Below are positions 44,601 to 56,990 of a stretch of DNA of 64,000 nt, piece by piece. The notes under the pieces are model-generated. The model did not search any database, was not told the DNA's origin, and saw nothing but the letters and a program-made list of their open reading frames with translations. The translations under genes and the position numbers were made by a program. Every line of letters begins with the position of its first letter. Position 1 is the stretch's first letter. The DNA comes from Eudorina sp. 2006-703-Eu-15 (lineage: Eukaryota; Chlorophyta; Chlorophyceae; Chlamydomonadales; Volvocaceae), in contig BDSI01000039.1 of NCBI GenBank assembly GCA_003117195.1, positions 1 through 64,000 of the forward strand, in the 5' to 3' direction.

Positions 44601-47600
44601 CAGCCGGACATCACCGCCCGTGGCAGTCGCCGCCCCTGCCGCCGGTGTCCCGCGCGGCTGCGGCTGTAATGGTGACGGCGCTAAAAAAGGTGTGTTGATG
44701 GCGCTGCCAAAGCCGCCGGTGTCAACGTACTGGTACGACTGGTACGACGGCTGCCCGGTCGTGCCGCGCAGTGGGGCATCCGTGCTCGTGCGCAGCGACT
44801 CGCCCCTTCGCAGCAGCGCTCTGCCCGGCGCCCCTGCTGCCGTCGGGCTGCTTCCTGTGGCGGCGCCGCTGCCGTATCCAGCCGAGTACTCGGTGTTTGC
44901 GTTGCGGTAGAGCCCACGGGAGGCGTGGGTGGAGCCCACCTCGCCGCTGCCGCCTTGGGGCGGCAGCACACACTCCTCGTCCCTTGACGCGTACAGCTGC
45001 ACGCCTGACTGGCCCGGCAGCTGCGGCGCCCCGGCCCGGGCGCCGGTCTGCTGTGCCGCCGGCGGCGGCCGGCGGCGGACGAGCCGCAGCTTCATGACTG
45101 CGGGGACTGTTCGCGCCCCCGTCAGCTGCGCCGCCAGCTCCAACTCCTCGGGGCCTAGCGCGCCCACAGCCGCCAACGCCTGCAGCTCCGCCAGTGCCGC
45201 CTCATCGGGCGGCAGCCGGACGCCCACCCGCCAGGAACACTCAGGGGTCTCTGTCGACCTGTGCCACACCCAGACGGCGCGGATCGGTCACGTGAATACC
45301 CGTTGGAACACCCGGACCGGGCTCGTATCCACCTGGTAACCGTTACTACTACTATGAATACCCACAAGAATGTGTCACAGAGCGTCTAGATGCCGCGCCG
45401 CTCCCCATCCACCTCGATGCCGTCGACGCACTGACCCCCGACCAGATCTTCCGCACCACACCTTTATCAAAGTAATTTGAGCCCGGCTGTCGTGCAGGTA
45501 TTACTGCTTCATGTGTAGGGAAAACCCAAGAAAATTGTTAGGTATTCGTTCCCCACCCTTTTGCTAACCCCATAGCCACAGTTTCTGCGGCATGCGAGCG
45601 CTGCCACAGGCTTCTGGCCTGCTGTCAACGCACGGAGCTTCTACCCCCGGACTGCGAAAACAAAACTCTGATGAGCTCCACCGGTACCAGCCATGCCCGC
45701 AGCGGCAACCATGGAGGCATTCCATTGAAGGCAGACCGACAGTCACACCCTAGCAGAAACCTCCAAGGAGCTGCAGAGCATTTGGCCCCAATAAATACAG
45801 ACCCGACAAGGCTTGTCAGTAGTTAAGCTACGAGTTATTTGGATCCAAGCAAGCCTCACCTCTTGGCCAGCTGCAGCAGCACCCGGGTCAGATGGCGCGC
45901 AAACGCCGCCTGGAACAGGTCCGCGGCGATCTCCATCACGTCGCGGCCCGTCGACTGCTGCGCGGCCCCGAAGTCACACGCTTCCGGGTCGAAGGCCTCC
46001 TCGTAGAAGGCCTCCTGGTCGAACAAGTCCACAAGCTGCGAGATGGACGAGCCGATCAGAGATCGTGGATCGGCGCCGTACAGATCTGCTGGCGTGGCGC
46101 CATCTGCTTCGACGATGGTGCCGCGCAGGTCCAGGGTCAACTTCATGCGCCGCTCTGACAGGGCCTGAGGTCGGAAGAGAGACGGCACGCGAAGAAGCTT
46201 GAAGAGATTCGGCAAGTAAGGCGCGGGCAGGCGATCCCAAAGAGTGCAGCCCGATTATCTATCGTGGTTTGTGGACTGAGCCCCGCGCCTTACCAGCCAA
46301 AACGTCGACACAACCGCGGCTGCACATGAGGTTTTGTTGCCGCTTGAGATGTGATCAGTTTCGCGCAGACAGGTAGGTGCGGTCGGGTGTACCGCATGTC
46401 GGTGCACGTGACCTTACCTCATCCAACGTACGTGTAGTCAGCGAGACAACATGGATTCTGGATCCACCGCCCTCCGCCAGCCGCTGGGACACCGACACTT
46501 GGAACTGCTTCGTCCCCACACCCTGCGACTCGCTGTGGGATACAAGGCTGACGGCCCGGCCGCTGCGGCAGGAGTACGGTGGTATCTTGGCCTGAGGATC
46601 TGACAGCGGTCCGTACGACAGTGGGTTGGACAACGCCTGCACATACCGAAGGGCACACACATCGGGTAAAAGCAAACTGAGCCGCGAGAAGCGAAGTCCA
46701 CATCGGGGGTAAGGGGGTGTCACCGCGGCGACTACTGGTCAACCCGATAGTACCGACGTACTCGTGTGGCAGGTCTAGACCTAGAGGCGGAAAGACTCGA
46801 GATCACAGCACGATGACCCACAGCACGATAACCCCCAGCACCATGACCCACAGCACGATCACCCCGATCTCACCTGCAGCCAGGGGCCGTGGAGCACACT
46901 GGTCGGTTCAGGGATCAGCAGCCCCAGCCCGCCAGCCCGGATCTGTTCCACGGTGCGGCCCAGGGCCTGGGCCAGCGCCGCCGTTGCGTGCAGCACGTGA
47001 CCCTGGTGATCTGCCACCAGCAGCATGTCCCGGTAGTGCGGGTCCGGGACGCTGCGGCTGAGGCGCGCGCCGTAAGATGTCCGTGTCGCGCAGCGCCTGA
47101 TGATGACCGAATGTATCTTGATGGAGCCAATGGCTGCATGACACGTGGGTTGGCAGACATATATAGGGGACCATACCGACGGGGGGATTTCAGTGCTAGG
47201 GTGGAATGCGCAGTATTTCCTACCTCCGCCGGTCGGTAGCTGGATGAGCCTGGCTCCGCTCAGCAGCGCGTGCAGCCGTCAAGACATGTCGTGCAGCCGT
47301 CACTCGCCCGGGCATAGCTCTCTCACACGCTCACATTTTCCTTGCCGGTTTGCGCTTTCTTTGCATATTGCGCACGCGGACCCACATCCCGCACGTTTGC
47401 ACAAAGACCGACAGCCCAAACTGTTTCACCTCCGCCGACCGCCACCTGGCAAACCAAGCCTGCGCAAGCGCGACTCACATCCGGGCTGTATGTACATGTC
47501 AAACTCGAGTGCCTCCAGGTACTTGTGCCGCCAGGCCGCACGTGCCATCACCATGGGCGGAGGGCTGGCGGCGGCGGGCACCGCCTCAACACCGGCGCCG

Positions 47601-50600
47601 CCGCCAGCTTGCTGTTGTTGCGCGCCGTGGAACATTGGGGACATGAGCGCAACCGCTGGCTCTATGAACGACGCACGCCGCAACCAGGACATGCCAACGT
47701 TTCTGCTGCGCTCTGCTGCGGGTGCCATGTTGGAGTCGGCCGTGCCACCGCTTATGGTGAAGGGCGACGGCGAGGGCAGGTTCATGGCCGCGTTCAGAAT
47801 GCCATCCGCCACACTCAACGAGTTGCGCCGTTGGCGCTGGGCGTGGGTGCTGCCGCCGTTTGCGCGGGGCGGCGCTCCGCCGTTCTGCGAGCGGTTCCAG
47901 ACTTTGATGGCCCTGGACAGAGGAAGCAGACGCCAGGCCGCGCACGCAGAGGCGCGCACACAGAAAACAGGAGGTTGCGTGCTTGCTCCATGCAGTACGT
48001 CACGGACCGCAGTATTCTAAACCTAGGACGGACATCGCCCCTTCTCCACACAGCCACATTCTCCTGTGTCGGTGAGTCTGTGTTGTACCTCAAACGAGCA
48101 GGTGCGGCCGCGGGGGCTTCAGAAGCAGAGATCGTGATGAGGCAGATATGGGCCTTTTGTCGGGAACCCACCCATGCAGGTGCCCGACCTACTCGTGCAC
48201 GGCGTCCTTCTCCACCATCATCTCCTCGAGCTGCCGACCCGCCAGGTCCGAGGCGTCATAGCCCAACCAGTCGCAGGCCTCCGCGTCCGCGGCCACAATC
48301 ACGCCGGTGCCCAGCACCCACAGCCGGGCGTCGTCCGGACTGGGCGGCAGCGGCTGCAGCATGCAGTACAGTACGAACATGATATTTTTGCCCAGATATC
48401 AAGGAAACAGGCACAAGGTGTGGAATCATTCTTATGCAAACAAAACCGTCACCAACCCCTTATGCAAACGTAAAGTCACGCCTAGGACACCCGTGCCAAA
48501 CTAAGCGATTCAGGCGAGGGCGTATGATTTGGCGAAGCGTAAAGGCAGTGCGTGTCAGGCGCATGCGAGTGCCGTAGTCCATCATAGTGATCATAGTATC
48601 AACAGCCAGCGCTCTGGAACCGTTGCAGGGGACAGCACGGGGCCGGCCACGCATGACCCTCCCACGAGCGAGTCGGCTTGCTTCCACACTCTTTCACCTG
48701 CTTTGCCACAAGCAAGCGAGCGAGCTGCACGCACCCTGCACCGCTCACCTCCAGCATTCCGAGGAAGACAGAGTCTTCGTTCAGGCCAGATATTTTGCTG
48801 ACATGCATCCGCACCGGGAACACCTGCCGGGACTTCGTTATGACCATGACCTCGAGATGTTTGCCCAGCATCGTGGACACGCCTGCAGCCAGGCCGCGCA
48901 GGCAAGGGAAAAAGGGTTTACAGGGGGTAAATGTAAGACCGTACAGCACTGACCGTACATCGCCAACCGTACAACCGTACAACAGTAGCATATATCCAGG
49001 CGGAGCATGAGCTGAGTAAGAACACACACACACCCGCGGGCTGCCGCTGAGAGGTCGATTTCCAGCTAGGAATGTACGAGTGCCTAGAGCTCCTTGTATG
49101 CCAGCTGCTGGCTGAAAAACTCCGCGAGCGGAGGCACCGGGCGGGGTCACAAGCCAGAGCAAAGCTATCGGTGTATCTGATGCCTACCCGTTTGGATGTA
49201 CTGCCGGACGTAGGCGGTGTGTCGCTCCGAGATGGGGGCGGGCATGATGATGCCCAGGTCCTGCAAGTGTGCCAGGCATGCAGGTTCAGCGAGGCGTTCA
49301 GCCAACCATCACCGCCGTACAAGCATGCTTGCGACTGCTGTCGTTGGCCACAATCAACAAATCAGCAAAACCCCAATCAATTAGCCTCACCCTGCCCTTG
49401 AGCTCGTTCTTGCCGTAGCCCAGCATCGAATGTGCCTCCGGAGACGCCACCTGGATCTGCCCCTGGGCGTTGATGCAGATGAAGGCGATACCGCCAATAG
49501 CTGCCAGCCCACGGTCGCCCGCCGCACCTGGATGTGTATAGAAAAGGAACCCGCCCTGGATGTGTGCGTGCAGCATTCAGAATACGACTCGACGTGCGAG
49601 CGAGACAATACATACCGAAGACGACCGGAGAGAGGGGCATTACCAAACCAAGCAAGGTGGTGGAGCAGGAGCTGCGTCGGGGCTAAAGCGGACCCTGGGA
49701 CCCTGACCGCGTCCACATCGCCCCATACCACACCCGCCCCATGCATAATGTATGATGGCAGCACGCGCAACGTGACAGCTCATGTCAACAAGATACCTTA
49801 TCATAAGTTTGCACCCGCCATCCGCCTTACTCTGCGGCAATATCGTCTCGATCCCCCCGAGCTGCATAGCCTCCTTGGAGTGCTCCGCGGCCTCCTCCAG
49901 CTTGTCCGCCTCAGCATACCACTTGGCCGCAGCCCACGGGTCGAACTTGACAGTCTCGAGGAACTTGCCGTACAACCGTACGATGCGGGAGCTGCTGCCG
50001 TGCCGCACCAGCACCCCTCGATAGGCGCGCTCCGCCGCCTTCACCGTCACCTGATGGGCGGCGGCGTGACGATGGGGAGCGCGCGAGGTGCACGCGGCGC
50101 AGCGCAGGTACGTGCAAACCAAACTAACGTTTGGGTCGGGGTCAGCAGCAAGGGGCCGGCTGTACCCAGCGCAGCCTGTGGATTGGCAAGCTGGCGAGGA
50201 CCGACAGCTGTCGAGCTCACAGGACGCGCGTGGCCAAGCCGGACTTTAGGACGCACCCCGCTGCCTGTTTATGCGAACTGCACAATTCTACGTGCCATCC
50301 TGCAGACCACATCCAACGCCACATCCTTCTCGCCCCACCTCAATCCTGTGGAGCGCCTTGCTAAGCGCGTTGAAGTTCACGTGGGAGCGCAGCAGCAGGG
50401 CCCAGAAGCCACGGATGGCCAGCAGGGCCTCGCGATGCACATGCACCACCAGCCTGTGGTTCCGCTGGAACTCCACGTAGCTGACCAGGTCCACGGCCGC
50501 GTCGCCGCTATTCGCGCTGTTGGCCTTCTGGGTGTGCTCCTGCTCGCGGCTGAAGATGGCGAAGCGCTCAAGGAGGTCGAGGGGCTGCTTCTTGGCGGTC

Positions 50601-53600
50601 TGCGCGCGGGTGCGTGCGTGCGTTTGTGTGAGCGAGGAGGCGGGGGAATGCGAACCCCGCCACACCAACCCACTATAAGGACAAACTGAGGTCGTGTGAT
50701 GAAGTACTGTGGTGAGGGGTTTTGAGGATGCGCGTTGTGGTCGCAAGGCTGGGAACGACAATCATTAACAATATACCATTTTGCTTGCGGCGGGTGAGCC
50801 GTGTTATTAATTGAGATGAAGCGGCCGAGCGACGACTGGTTTGATGCGGGTTCCCAGCTCGCTCCTCGGCCGGGCGAACGATCGCAAGAGGACGTTGGCC
50901 CTTGGCCGGCTCCGTTGTTCCTTAATGTATGCAAACACTGGCAGCTGGCGTCATCATCTCTGTAGTAGGTGAGAGCTGGCAAAGGCTTCTCGAGATGCTG
51001 GGACAGTGCTTTGCACCGTATTTGATGAGCAGGGCCGACCATTGTACGACACCTACTACAATCTCGCTCACGGCCCGGGCGAGCTCACCTGCAGCTGCGT
51101 GTAGCCCGACTGGTAGCTGCCCTGGACGTCGATCAGGAAGGAGGAGTAGAGGATGATCATCTCTGGGGGTGCAGAACAGGGCGGCGAGGGAGTGAGACCA
51201 GAGAGGGCGACTTGAAGATGCATCGCAGCCATGCGTGCGCAGGAAGGACAAGCTGCACATGCAAACCCCACGTATGCTGCATTCAATGGGCCACATCGTT
51301 TTTGTTCGTCGGTAGGTGCGTGCATTGGTAAGCCAACATATGCGGGTGGGTGCCCGAGCTTGCCAGGAAAGCTAGCCTCACAGCATGTAAACCACGCACT
51401 TGGGTCGTGCGGCAGCTGCATCATGCCAGCCTTGATGATCTGCTCGCTCAGCGCCACCGCATCCGGCTCCAGGGTGTCCTCATCGATCCAGTGCCGGCAA
51501 CACCGCGCCGCGATCTCCACCTCACGAGTGTTCTTGAATCGGTGAATATACTTGCTGTTGGTGCCCGGCTCGGCGTCTCTGTCGCACACAAACAAGCGGT
51601 AACAATAGTACGTGGCCACGGTCGCCTGTGCGAACAATACAGGTATAGATATATACGGTATGTATATTGATACTCTAGGTAATCCATGTATATATACCGA
51701 CTCCGGACCGTCACAACGATCATGTTGAGGGATGAGGGTGATCCTGACTTGCTGCACGCACGCCATAACGTGCGAGGGCCGATTCTCACGCTCACCGATC
51801 CGTCCCCAGCCGCACCTGAACCTCTCCACGACGTATACGTTGATGTAGCGCAGGCGCAAGTGACACACCAGCGCGCCCACCAGCGCAGCGGGCCCCATGC
51901 CCACCCACAGAGCCAGGGTCACTTCCTTTCGGAAATCGTGGGACTCGGGCCCGAACGCCAGCACCATCAGCAGTACGGAGCTGTACACCACCGTACCATA
52001 GGACGCGCAGCGCACGTGGTTGAGGGTACCGTAAATAAAGGGAACCTGCAGAGGGTCGCGCATAGCACGATAAATGTACACACTGACCCGGTTTCGGGAA
52101 GGAGCGACAGGATTTACGAGAAGGGTATGAAAGGGCCGCCACAGATTACACCGACACGCGCCAACACGTGGGCGACGCGGCGATCTGCAGCAGCAATGAC
52201 ATGAAGCTCACAATGAAAGCACATACCCGCACTCACCCATTTCACGTTTGTATAAAATAGCACAGTGAAAAAGACGAAGTAGACGAGAGACAGCACTTTG
52301 GTCGATCCAGGCAGCATGACCGAGGCGATGGTGACGATCGTCTTTATTGCGAAGCCCCAACCTTCGTTGCTGGTGTGGTAGATGGCCATGTAGTTGCGCG
52401 TCAGGGGGTTGAGCTGCGCGCGCGTGCAGGGTCGTCAAGGCAGAGGCAGAAGGCAGGTTCAACGCGGGTACATGGCGCGAGATACCAACAAATCATCAAG
52501 GGGCATAACTGCCTCACCTCCCAACAAAATAAGGCAGTAGTGAGGCAGTAATAATTATGGGGGTATTACTGCCTCACCTCCATTTCGCTGAGCACCATAC
52601 ACGTCGCCATAACGAAAAAGACGACGATGGATGTCACAGATACTGTCACGTGGATGATGTGGGGCATCGTCCAGCACACTGCGGGTAGCATGGGTGGTAC
52701 CGCCGAAGGGAAAAAGAGTAGTGTAATTCAAAGTGCTTGTTTACGGATTCCATCTCACAAGCAACGTCGGACCAGCCAGCGCGTGCTGTACAGGGTAAGC
52801 GTAACCTTTCAACCCTGCAGGAGGCTGCTGCTGTTCGATTGTTTGTGCCACCCCTCCTACACGTCGTACATCGCAAGAGAGCCGGCAAGTGAGACAGCCG
52901 GCCACGAGGCCGCCATCCCAGGGAGCGAGATTGGGCCCTCGTCAACCGCATTCTGGCCAGCCGCCACCAAAACCATGTTCACACAGCAAGTCGCTTCGGG
53001 GTTAAAAATGACCACACCCAGAAACGAACCCGGGCGACCCCGTCACCCGGGTTGCTAGGCAAGCAGGCAGGATCAGGAGGTCCTCGGCATTAAGGACGCG
53101 ACTCACTGACGGACGGGAATTCCTGGTTGTAGAACTGGACGGCCTCCCGCACCCCGAAGTAGTTGCAGTCCAACGCAACCAACAGCAACGTCAGAGTCGC
53201 AATGTCCAGCACCTGCACGGCGACGTGATCAGGGCGGGCAGGAATGCGCCGGCGGCCGGCGCGGCGGACACCACACCACGATGTCTGGGTAATGACACGT
53301 CAGTGCCAGCAGCGTCTCGTGCTGAATGACACATTCATTCACTCCCTTTTCCGGTCAGTCATCAAATCAGCTAGCTGGAGTAATTTGCGTGCTGCAACAC
53401 CCGGCGCCGAGTAGTAAAGCCCACGCGCGATCACGGCGGCCAAAACTGCTGCCTGGCAGGAAATCTGCTGCATGCACCAGGAGGGGCCACCATATTTCCC
53501 ATCCACGCCGGTGACGCAACGAGGTCGGTGCACGCAACCGCAGGCAACCCGTCGAACGGGCAGTGCCCAAACAAACCTGGAGCTCAACGCCAGAAAACAA

Positions 53601-54734
53601 AAATCATAAGGCGTGCGTGCCCGCGCACCTGATAAAAAATCAACCCGAACCATCTCAGGAACTGTATCGGCCACACGTACTCGAAGCGATTGTTGGAGAA
53701 AGCGTTCGCTACCCAAATGCTGAGGGCAAGGTTGACTCCCAGTAACCCGACGAAGATGTAGAACATGACCAAAAAGAAAGTGTAACCCTGCGCAGACACG
53801 GACAAGGATGAGGGACCCAACCGCCACTCAGGCATCAGACTGGCCAACAGAAGAACTACCCCAGCAAGCAAACAGCAATAATGGCACACCGCGTCCATGT
53901 GCGAAGTCGCATCCGGTAATCATGTTACGTGTCCGTCATTCTTATACGGAGCCGTAGTTCCCAGCGCTGGCATCAACCTGCCCTGTCGGTGCGGAGCTCT
54001 CATCCTTACCCGCGCCGACAGAAACTCGTTGAGCTGTATGAATGACACGATTTGCCAACCCCTGTAGAGCGGCGGCAGCACGGGCGGCAGCGCGGGCCAC
54101 ACGCAGCCGCGATAAGGGCCGGGCAGGTATGCGTGGTCTAACACTGCGCGAACTTTGGGATGTTGCACGGGAAGGATGGTAATCTTGTGTATCACATGCT
54201 ACCGAGTACGCACGCCATGTACGGCCCTAGGTGCACCAGGGAGGCTCGGAGCACAAGGGCGCGATGAGCTCCGTCTAGGACATACTGCTAGCTGAGGATC
54301 ATTATCACTTACCACGCAACGCCACGTAGGGCCGTACTCGCCTGTGATTCATTGCTACCTCAGCTATCTGTATGCTACAGCATCTACAGCTACAGCTACC
54401 TGCTGCGTGCTTCTGCACACCTTCGAATAAAGCTTTATGGGCCCATTGAACCAGGGCCGGGTACGAGGTCACCTGCCTGTGTTTTGCATTGATGGTCCAT
54501 CCATACGTTGGGTTCACCACCAGCAGCCACAGCTGCAAGAAGTCCTACAGGAAATGAAGACATTTGGTCAAGAATGCTCCAGTGCGTGCGCACGCAGGAA
54601 AATCAACCCGCCGATCAATGAACGGTCAACCGCCGCACAGCAACGAGTACAGCCCAGCTTCTCACCAGAAACAGTCGGAAGAAGGCGAACTTCACGCTCG
54701 TCAGCTCCTTTTCTTTGGACACCGTGTAGAGTAC
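29636..54734 (-). CDS. Tiny-macrocysts (TmcB/TmcC)-like multi-pass membrane protein with TPR-like and PAS-like regions
   Basis: A ~25-kb minus-strand gene with several dozen exons; the most 5' one seen ends at 54734 and the last is 29636-29996. N-terminal exons read VLYTVSKEKELTSVKF, LWLLVVNPTYGWTINA, FVGLLGVNLALSIWVANAFS, LLLVALDCNYFG, CWTMPHIIHVTVSVTSIVVF and LNPLTRNYMAIYHTSN, the usual order of membrane segments in this family. Then come RFKNTREVEIAARCCR and a TPR-like part, several PAS-like exons, long Gly/Ser/Ala-rich exons, and a second membrane/extracellular half. Clear GT-AG borders support most junctions. In Dictyostelium, TmcB affects macrocyst formation; green-alga members are large and little studied. 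The start Met was not found. No nucleotide-cyclase domain was seen, though some algal relatives carry one. Some middle exons remain uncertain. Confidence 0.8.
30137..30255. repeat. ~118-bp AT-rich near-palindrome in an intron
   Basis: Centred on a perfect 22-bp palindrome at 30186-30207 (ttctttacgg/atccgtaaagaa type). Arms of ~55 bases continue as imperfect complements rich in TTATTTA, ATATAC and GTATAT. It lies in the intron before the last exon of the large minus-strand gene. Confidence 0.85.
30254..30270. repeat. Perfect 8-bp-arm GC hairpin
   Basis: agtggctc (30254-30261) and gagccact (30263-30270) pair with a single-base loop, directly beside the AT-rich palindrome. Confidence 0.85.
39487..39598 (-). 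repeat. 56-bp tandem duplication carrying a 5' splice site
   Basis: cgtcaatcgcNccgccggcc and the next 18 bases occur at 39487 and 39543. On the coding strand each copy has GGGTAAGCGATATGG, so two donors (GT at 39577-39578 and 39521-39522) lie 56 bases apart after the exon ending TDLHSVG. Confidence 0.85.
40150..40194. repeat. (ACTG)n microsatellite
   Basis: actgactgactgacggactg and further units, with one interruption, inside an intron of the large minus-strand gene. Confidence 0.85.
41105..45270 (-). other. Low-complexity Gly/Ser/Ala-rich exons with embedded PAS-like pieces
   Basis: Long minus-strand coding stretches at 44106-45260, 42600-43445 and ~41230-42453 are rich in Ala, Gly, Ser and Pro, with short ordered islands (LVLEVELWRADLLSGVLEVD at ~42680; VVGAQVSELMSLPGGSNGVL at ~42380). 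Acceptors such as cctgtcag at ~42454 support the joins. The long plus-strand open frames here are antisense artefacts of high GC. Confidence 0.65.
41281..41361 (-). repeat. Coding GMVPSGS-type repeat
   Basis: On the plus strand (g)catgcccgacNcggacg and shorter variants recur five times. On the coding strand this reads GSGMVTAGSGMVPSGMVPSG. It lies in the low-complexity part of the large membrane protein. Confidence 0.7.
45855..49580 (-). other. PAS-like domain cluster
   Basis: Short exons read as pieces of PAS sensors: IGGIAFICINAQGQIQVAS followed by AHSMLGYGKNELKGR (~49385-49545); HLEVMVITKSRQVFPVRMHV followed by FLGMLEV (~48750-48890); WVLGTGVIVAADAEACDWLG (~48180-48370); and VDGA-type GPIV/ADLYGADPRSLIGSSIS (~45855-46130). 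PAS domains bind small ligands or sense redox or light. The bound ligand here is unknown. Confidence 0.7.
49820..50600 (-). other. TPR-like helical repeats (TmcB/TmcC type)
   Basis: The exon at ~50340-50600 reads LLERFAIFSREQEHTQKA and then NHRLVVHVHREALLAIRGFW. The exon at ~49820-50050 reads RVLVRHGSSSRIVRLYGKFL-like sequence followed by FDPWAAAKWYAEADKLEEAA. Repeated amphipathic helices with Y-x-x-F/W pairs match the family's TPR-like block between membrane and PAS parts. Confidence 0.7.
51089..54734 (-). other. N-terminal membrane region of the tiny-macrocysts-like protein
   Basis: Approximate exons: 54664-54734, 54480-54533, ~54000-54150, 53631-53788, 53113-53214, 52578-52678, 52238-52414, ~51817-52048, ~51427-51590 and ~51089-51165. 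Each membrane exon has a hydrophobic segment (for example TVSVTSIVVFFVMATCMVL and VLSLVYFVFFTVLFYTNVKW). The last two carry EIAARCCRHWIDEDT and IILYSSFLIDVQGSY, the juxtamembrane cytosolic part typical of the family. Confidence 0.8.
52540..52577 (-). repeat. 13-bp-arm hairpin starting at a 5' splice site
   Basis: On the coding strand the intron begins GTGAGGCAGTAAT (52577-52565). Its exact complement ATTACTGCCTCAC lies 12 bases further on (52552-52540). The 5' splice-site GT is therefore the first base pair of a perfect stem. A second GGAGGTGAGGCAGT lies ~60 bases downstream, at about 52507-52520. Confidence 0.85.
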
Positions 54735-55920
54735 CTGCAGCAGACACATGCACATTTACCGTATGTGGCAATTGATCGATCGATTGCAACGGGCGGCGCA
54801 CGCGCACTTCTTATTGGGACGTGGAACGGCGACAGCAGGATTATGTGGCGTCCTGCCACCTCTGCGAAGGACTACACGAACGCCAAACCGAAACGAAGGA
54901 CATACGCTGGACCCGCGCACATCTCCTGGGGTGCCCCACCCCTAGCTATCTCGCCCACGCGGGACCCCAGCCACTTCATCATTGCTCTCAGAGCCAGGAA
55001 ATAGGTTGGTTGAAACTCTGGATGACCGCTCCAGTCGCTACCTGTTAGAGTCTCTATTTCTTGCTTTCACACCGCGACGTACGCGAGGTGTCAGGAGGTA
55101 CGTAGTGCGGCTGGTATTTCCAACTTTTCATAGCCCTGTCACTTTATCGGAGGGTGATTATCCAGTGAACGACTCTCGTGCTGTAAGAACTACCTGGATT
55201 TCTGGCTTACGTCGTCACCTTACTTCAGTTCGTTCAAACCAACCATTCCGACCCGTTCGCGAACGAGCACAAGAGCGGCCAGTAAAATTCACGTTGTATC
55301 GACCGCAACAGTAAGGTAAATATGTGCAAGCGCGCAGCATGCATGTTTGCATGATTTCATTGGGAAGAACAACAGGAGACAACGGATTGTGAGAAATGAA
55401 AGCATGGCCACAAGGCACTACCCCTTATTCAGTAATTATTTATTTACATTCCGCCCGGCTGCTGTCCTTATCATACAAACTTTACTGGTCTTTATCAACT
55501 GCTGTCATTTCACGACGTACCCCGAAGACGCCCAGCTGTATCGAATGCGGTTCATTCAGTATATGGTCGTCTTCTCCTGCATTCGGCCTGTGAGCGGATC
55601 ATTACATATATCCAGACGACAACACGACAGTTGACGCGGAAGGGCTCACAAGCATTAAACGCAGCAGTCCCACATGTCAATAAACAGCAATCAACGATCT
55701 ATCCGGAAATGGCAGGGCGGGTGTCATACCAAAACGCAACCGCAGGTGGACATTACACGTGCAAACAACCAAGAACTTACCGCAAGCCATCCGCAGTGAC
55801 TGAACCAGGTCCACTGCCATACGAAGACACGCTTACGCCACTCATTGAGGAAAACCTCACTGATTTCCAAGCAGACTGACTGCAAGCCGGGTAACCTCGG
55901 CGAAACCGGTATCCGCAGGA
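54735..55920. other. Unassigned region upstream of the large membrane-protein gene
   Basis: It should contain the missing 5' exon(s), start codon and promoter of the minus-strand membrane-protein gene. A minus-strand piece at ~55785-55880 reads SEVFLNEWRKRVFVWQWTWF and ends in GTAAGT, so it is a possible exon, but it does not resemble the family N-terminus. Nothing else is supported. Confidence 0.35.
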
Positions 55921-56990
55921 ACCAGACTGCAATCAGGATGTCAGATGAATGGAAAACGATATATAGCTAGTGCGGGCTGGTGAGGTTCGGGAGGCGGCGC
56001 GCAAGTTGGTCTATGAAGCGCCTCGCATTTTACGATCCATTTCAAAAACGCATCGCTTCGTCTCCAGTAAAAATCACCAGAGACTTTATTGAAGACTCTC
56101 GGTCATTGTCACAGTGATAAAGCAAGTACTTGGAAAGTCAAAAGGCTTAATTGTCGCTTCACACATAAGTTAACGGTTCCTGATTTGTCAAGTAACATAT
56201 GTTCAGTGGGTGGCAGATAGAAATCTTTCAGTATGTTTCCGAAAGATCTACTTGTCCTCGACACTCCGTTGTTGGATAGCTCCGTACCAATTAATTTCTG
56301 GACGGAGATGCAGTCCATACTAGGCTGATACCATAACAAGTTAGATTTGCATGAGGCTTGAGATGAAACTAGACGTCTTGGACAAAACTTTAGAGGGTAC
56401 GGTATGTCTCACTTCGCCGCTAAGCGTGAGGAACGGACAAGCTGCAGGGTTGCCTCTGCGGCCAAAGTTGATACCACTATAGGTGAGGCTTAAGCTTCCT
56501 AAATAATTCATTGTTGCAGCACGAACCAGAAAACCTGGCATGAAGGCTTCCTTGCAACAGCCATCGGCGTAATTGACGACATGACTATAACATATTGTAG
56601 CTTCATAAGAAAACAATAAGATTAAACGCGACACGATTTCCGGTTGTTCAAGTCCCTGCTCATGTCGTGACTTTAAGGGCTTTCTCATCGGTTTGCACTG
56701 ACTCCATGTTTTGCAGGTGAATTGTATGCAGAACAATTGTAATAGAATGACCAACGGCTCGATGTTAGAGGACATCGTTACTACACACCAACTGCAATAC
56801 CTCGCCGTACAGGTGCAGACGGACTGCTCATCAGGGCGGCACGGTACTTAGTCCGCCACGCCAAAACGAAACTAACCACGGGCCGCCTACACCTAGTAAT
56901 CGTAGAAAGGTAGGGACAAAGATAGCCCAACACGCTTGTGCCGGCCGCCGAGCAAAGGCCGCTCTACGGGTGACATGGCTACATCCCAGT
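55921..56990. other. AT-richer block of unknown origin
   Basis: Composition between about 56030 and 56780 is visibly less GC-rich than the flanks. A minus-strand open frame of 144 codons (56341-56775, MSSNIEPLVILLQLFCIQFT onward) has no recognisable domain. No organellar gene was recognised in it. Confidence 0.35.

Noticed and set aside
55347..55634. Plus-strand open frame with a hydrophobic segment (FRPAAVLIIQTLLVFINCC)
   Set aside because: No splice context or homology, and it lies where the promoter of the minus-strand gene is expected.
55921..56990. Nuclear copy of organellar DNA
   Set aside because: Composition is suggestive but no recognisable organellar gene is present.
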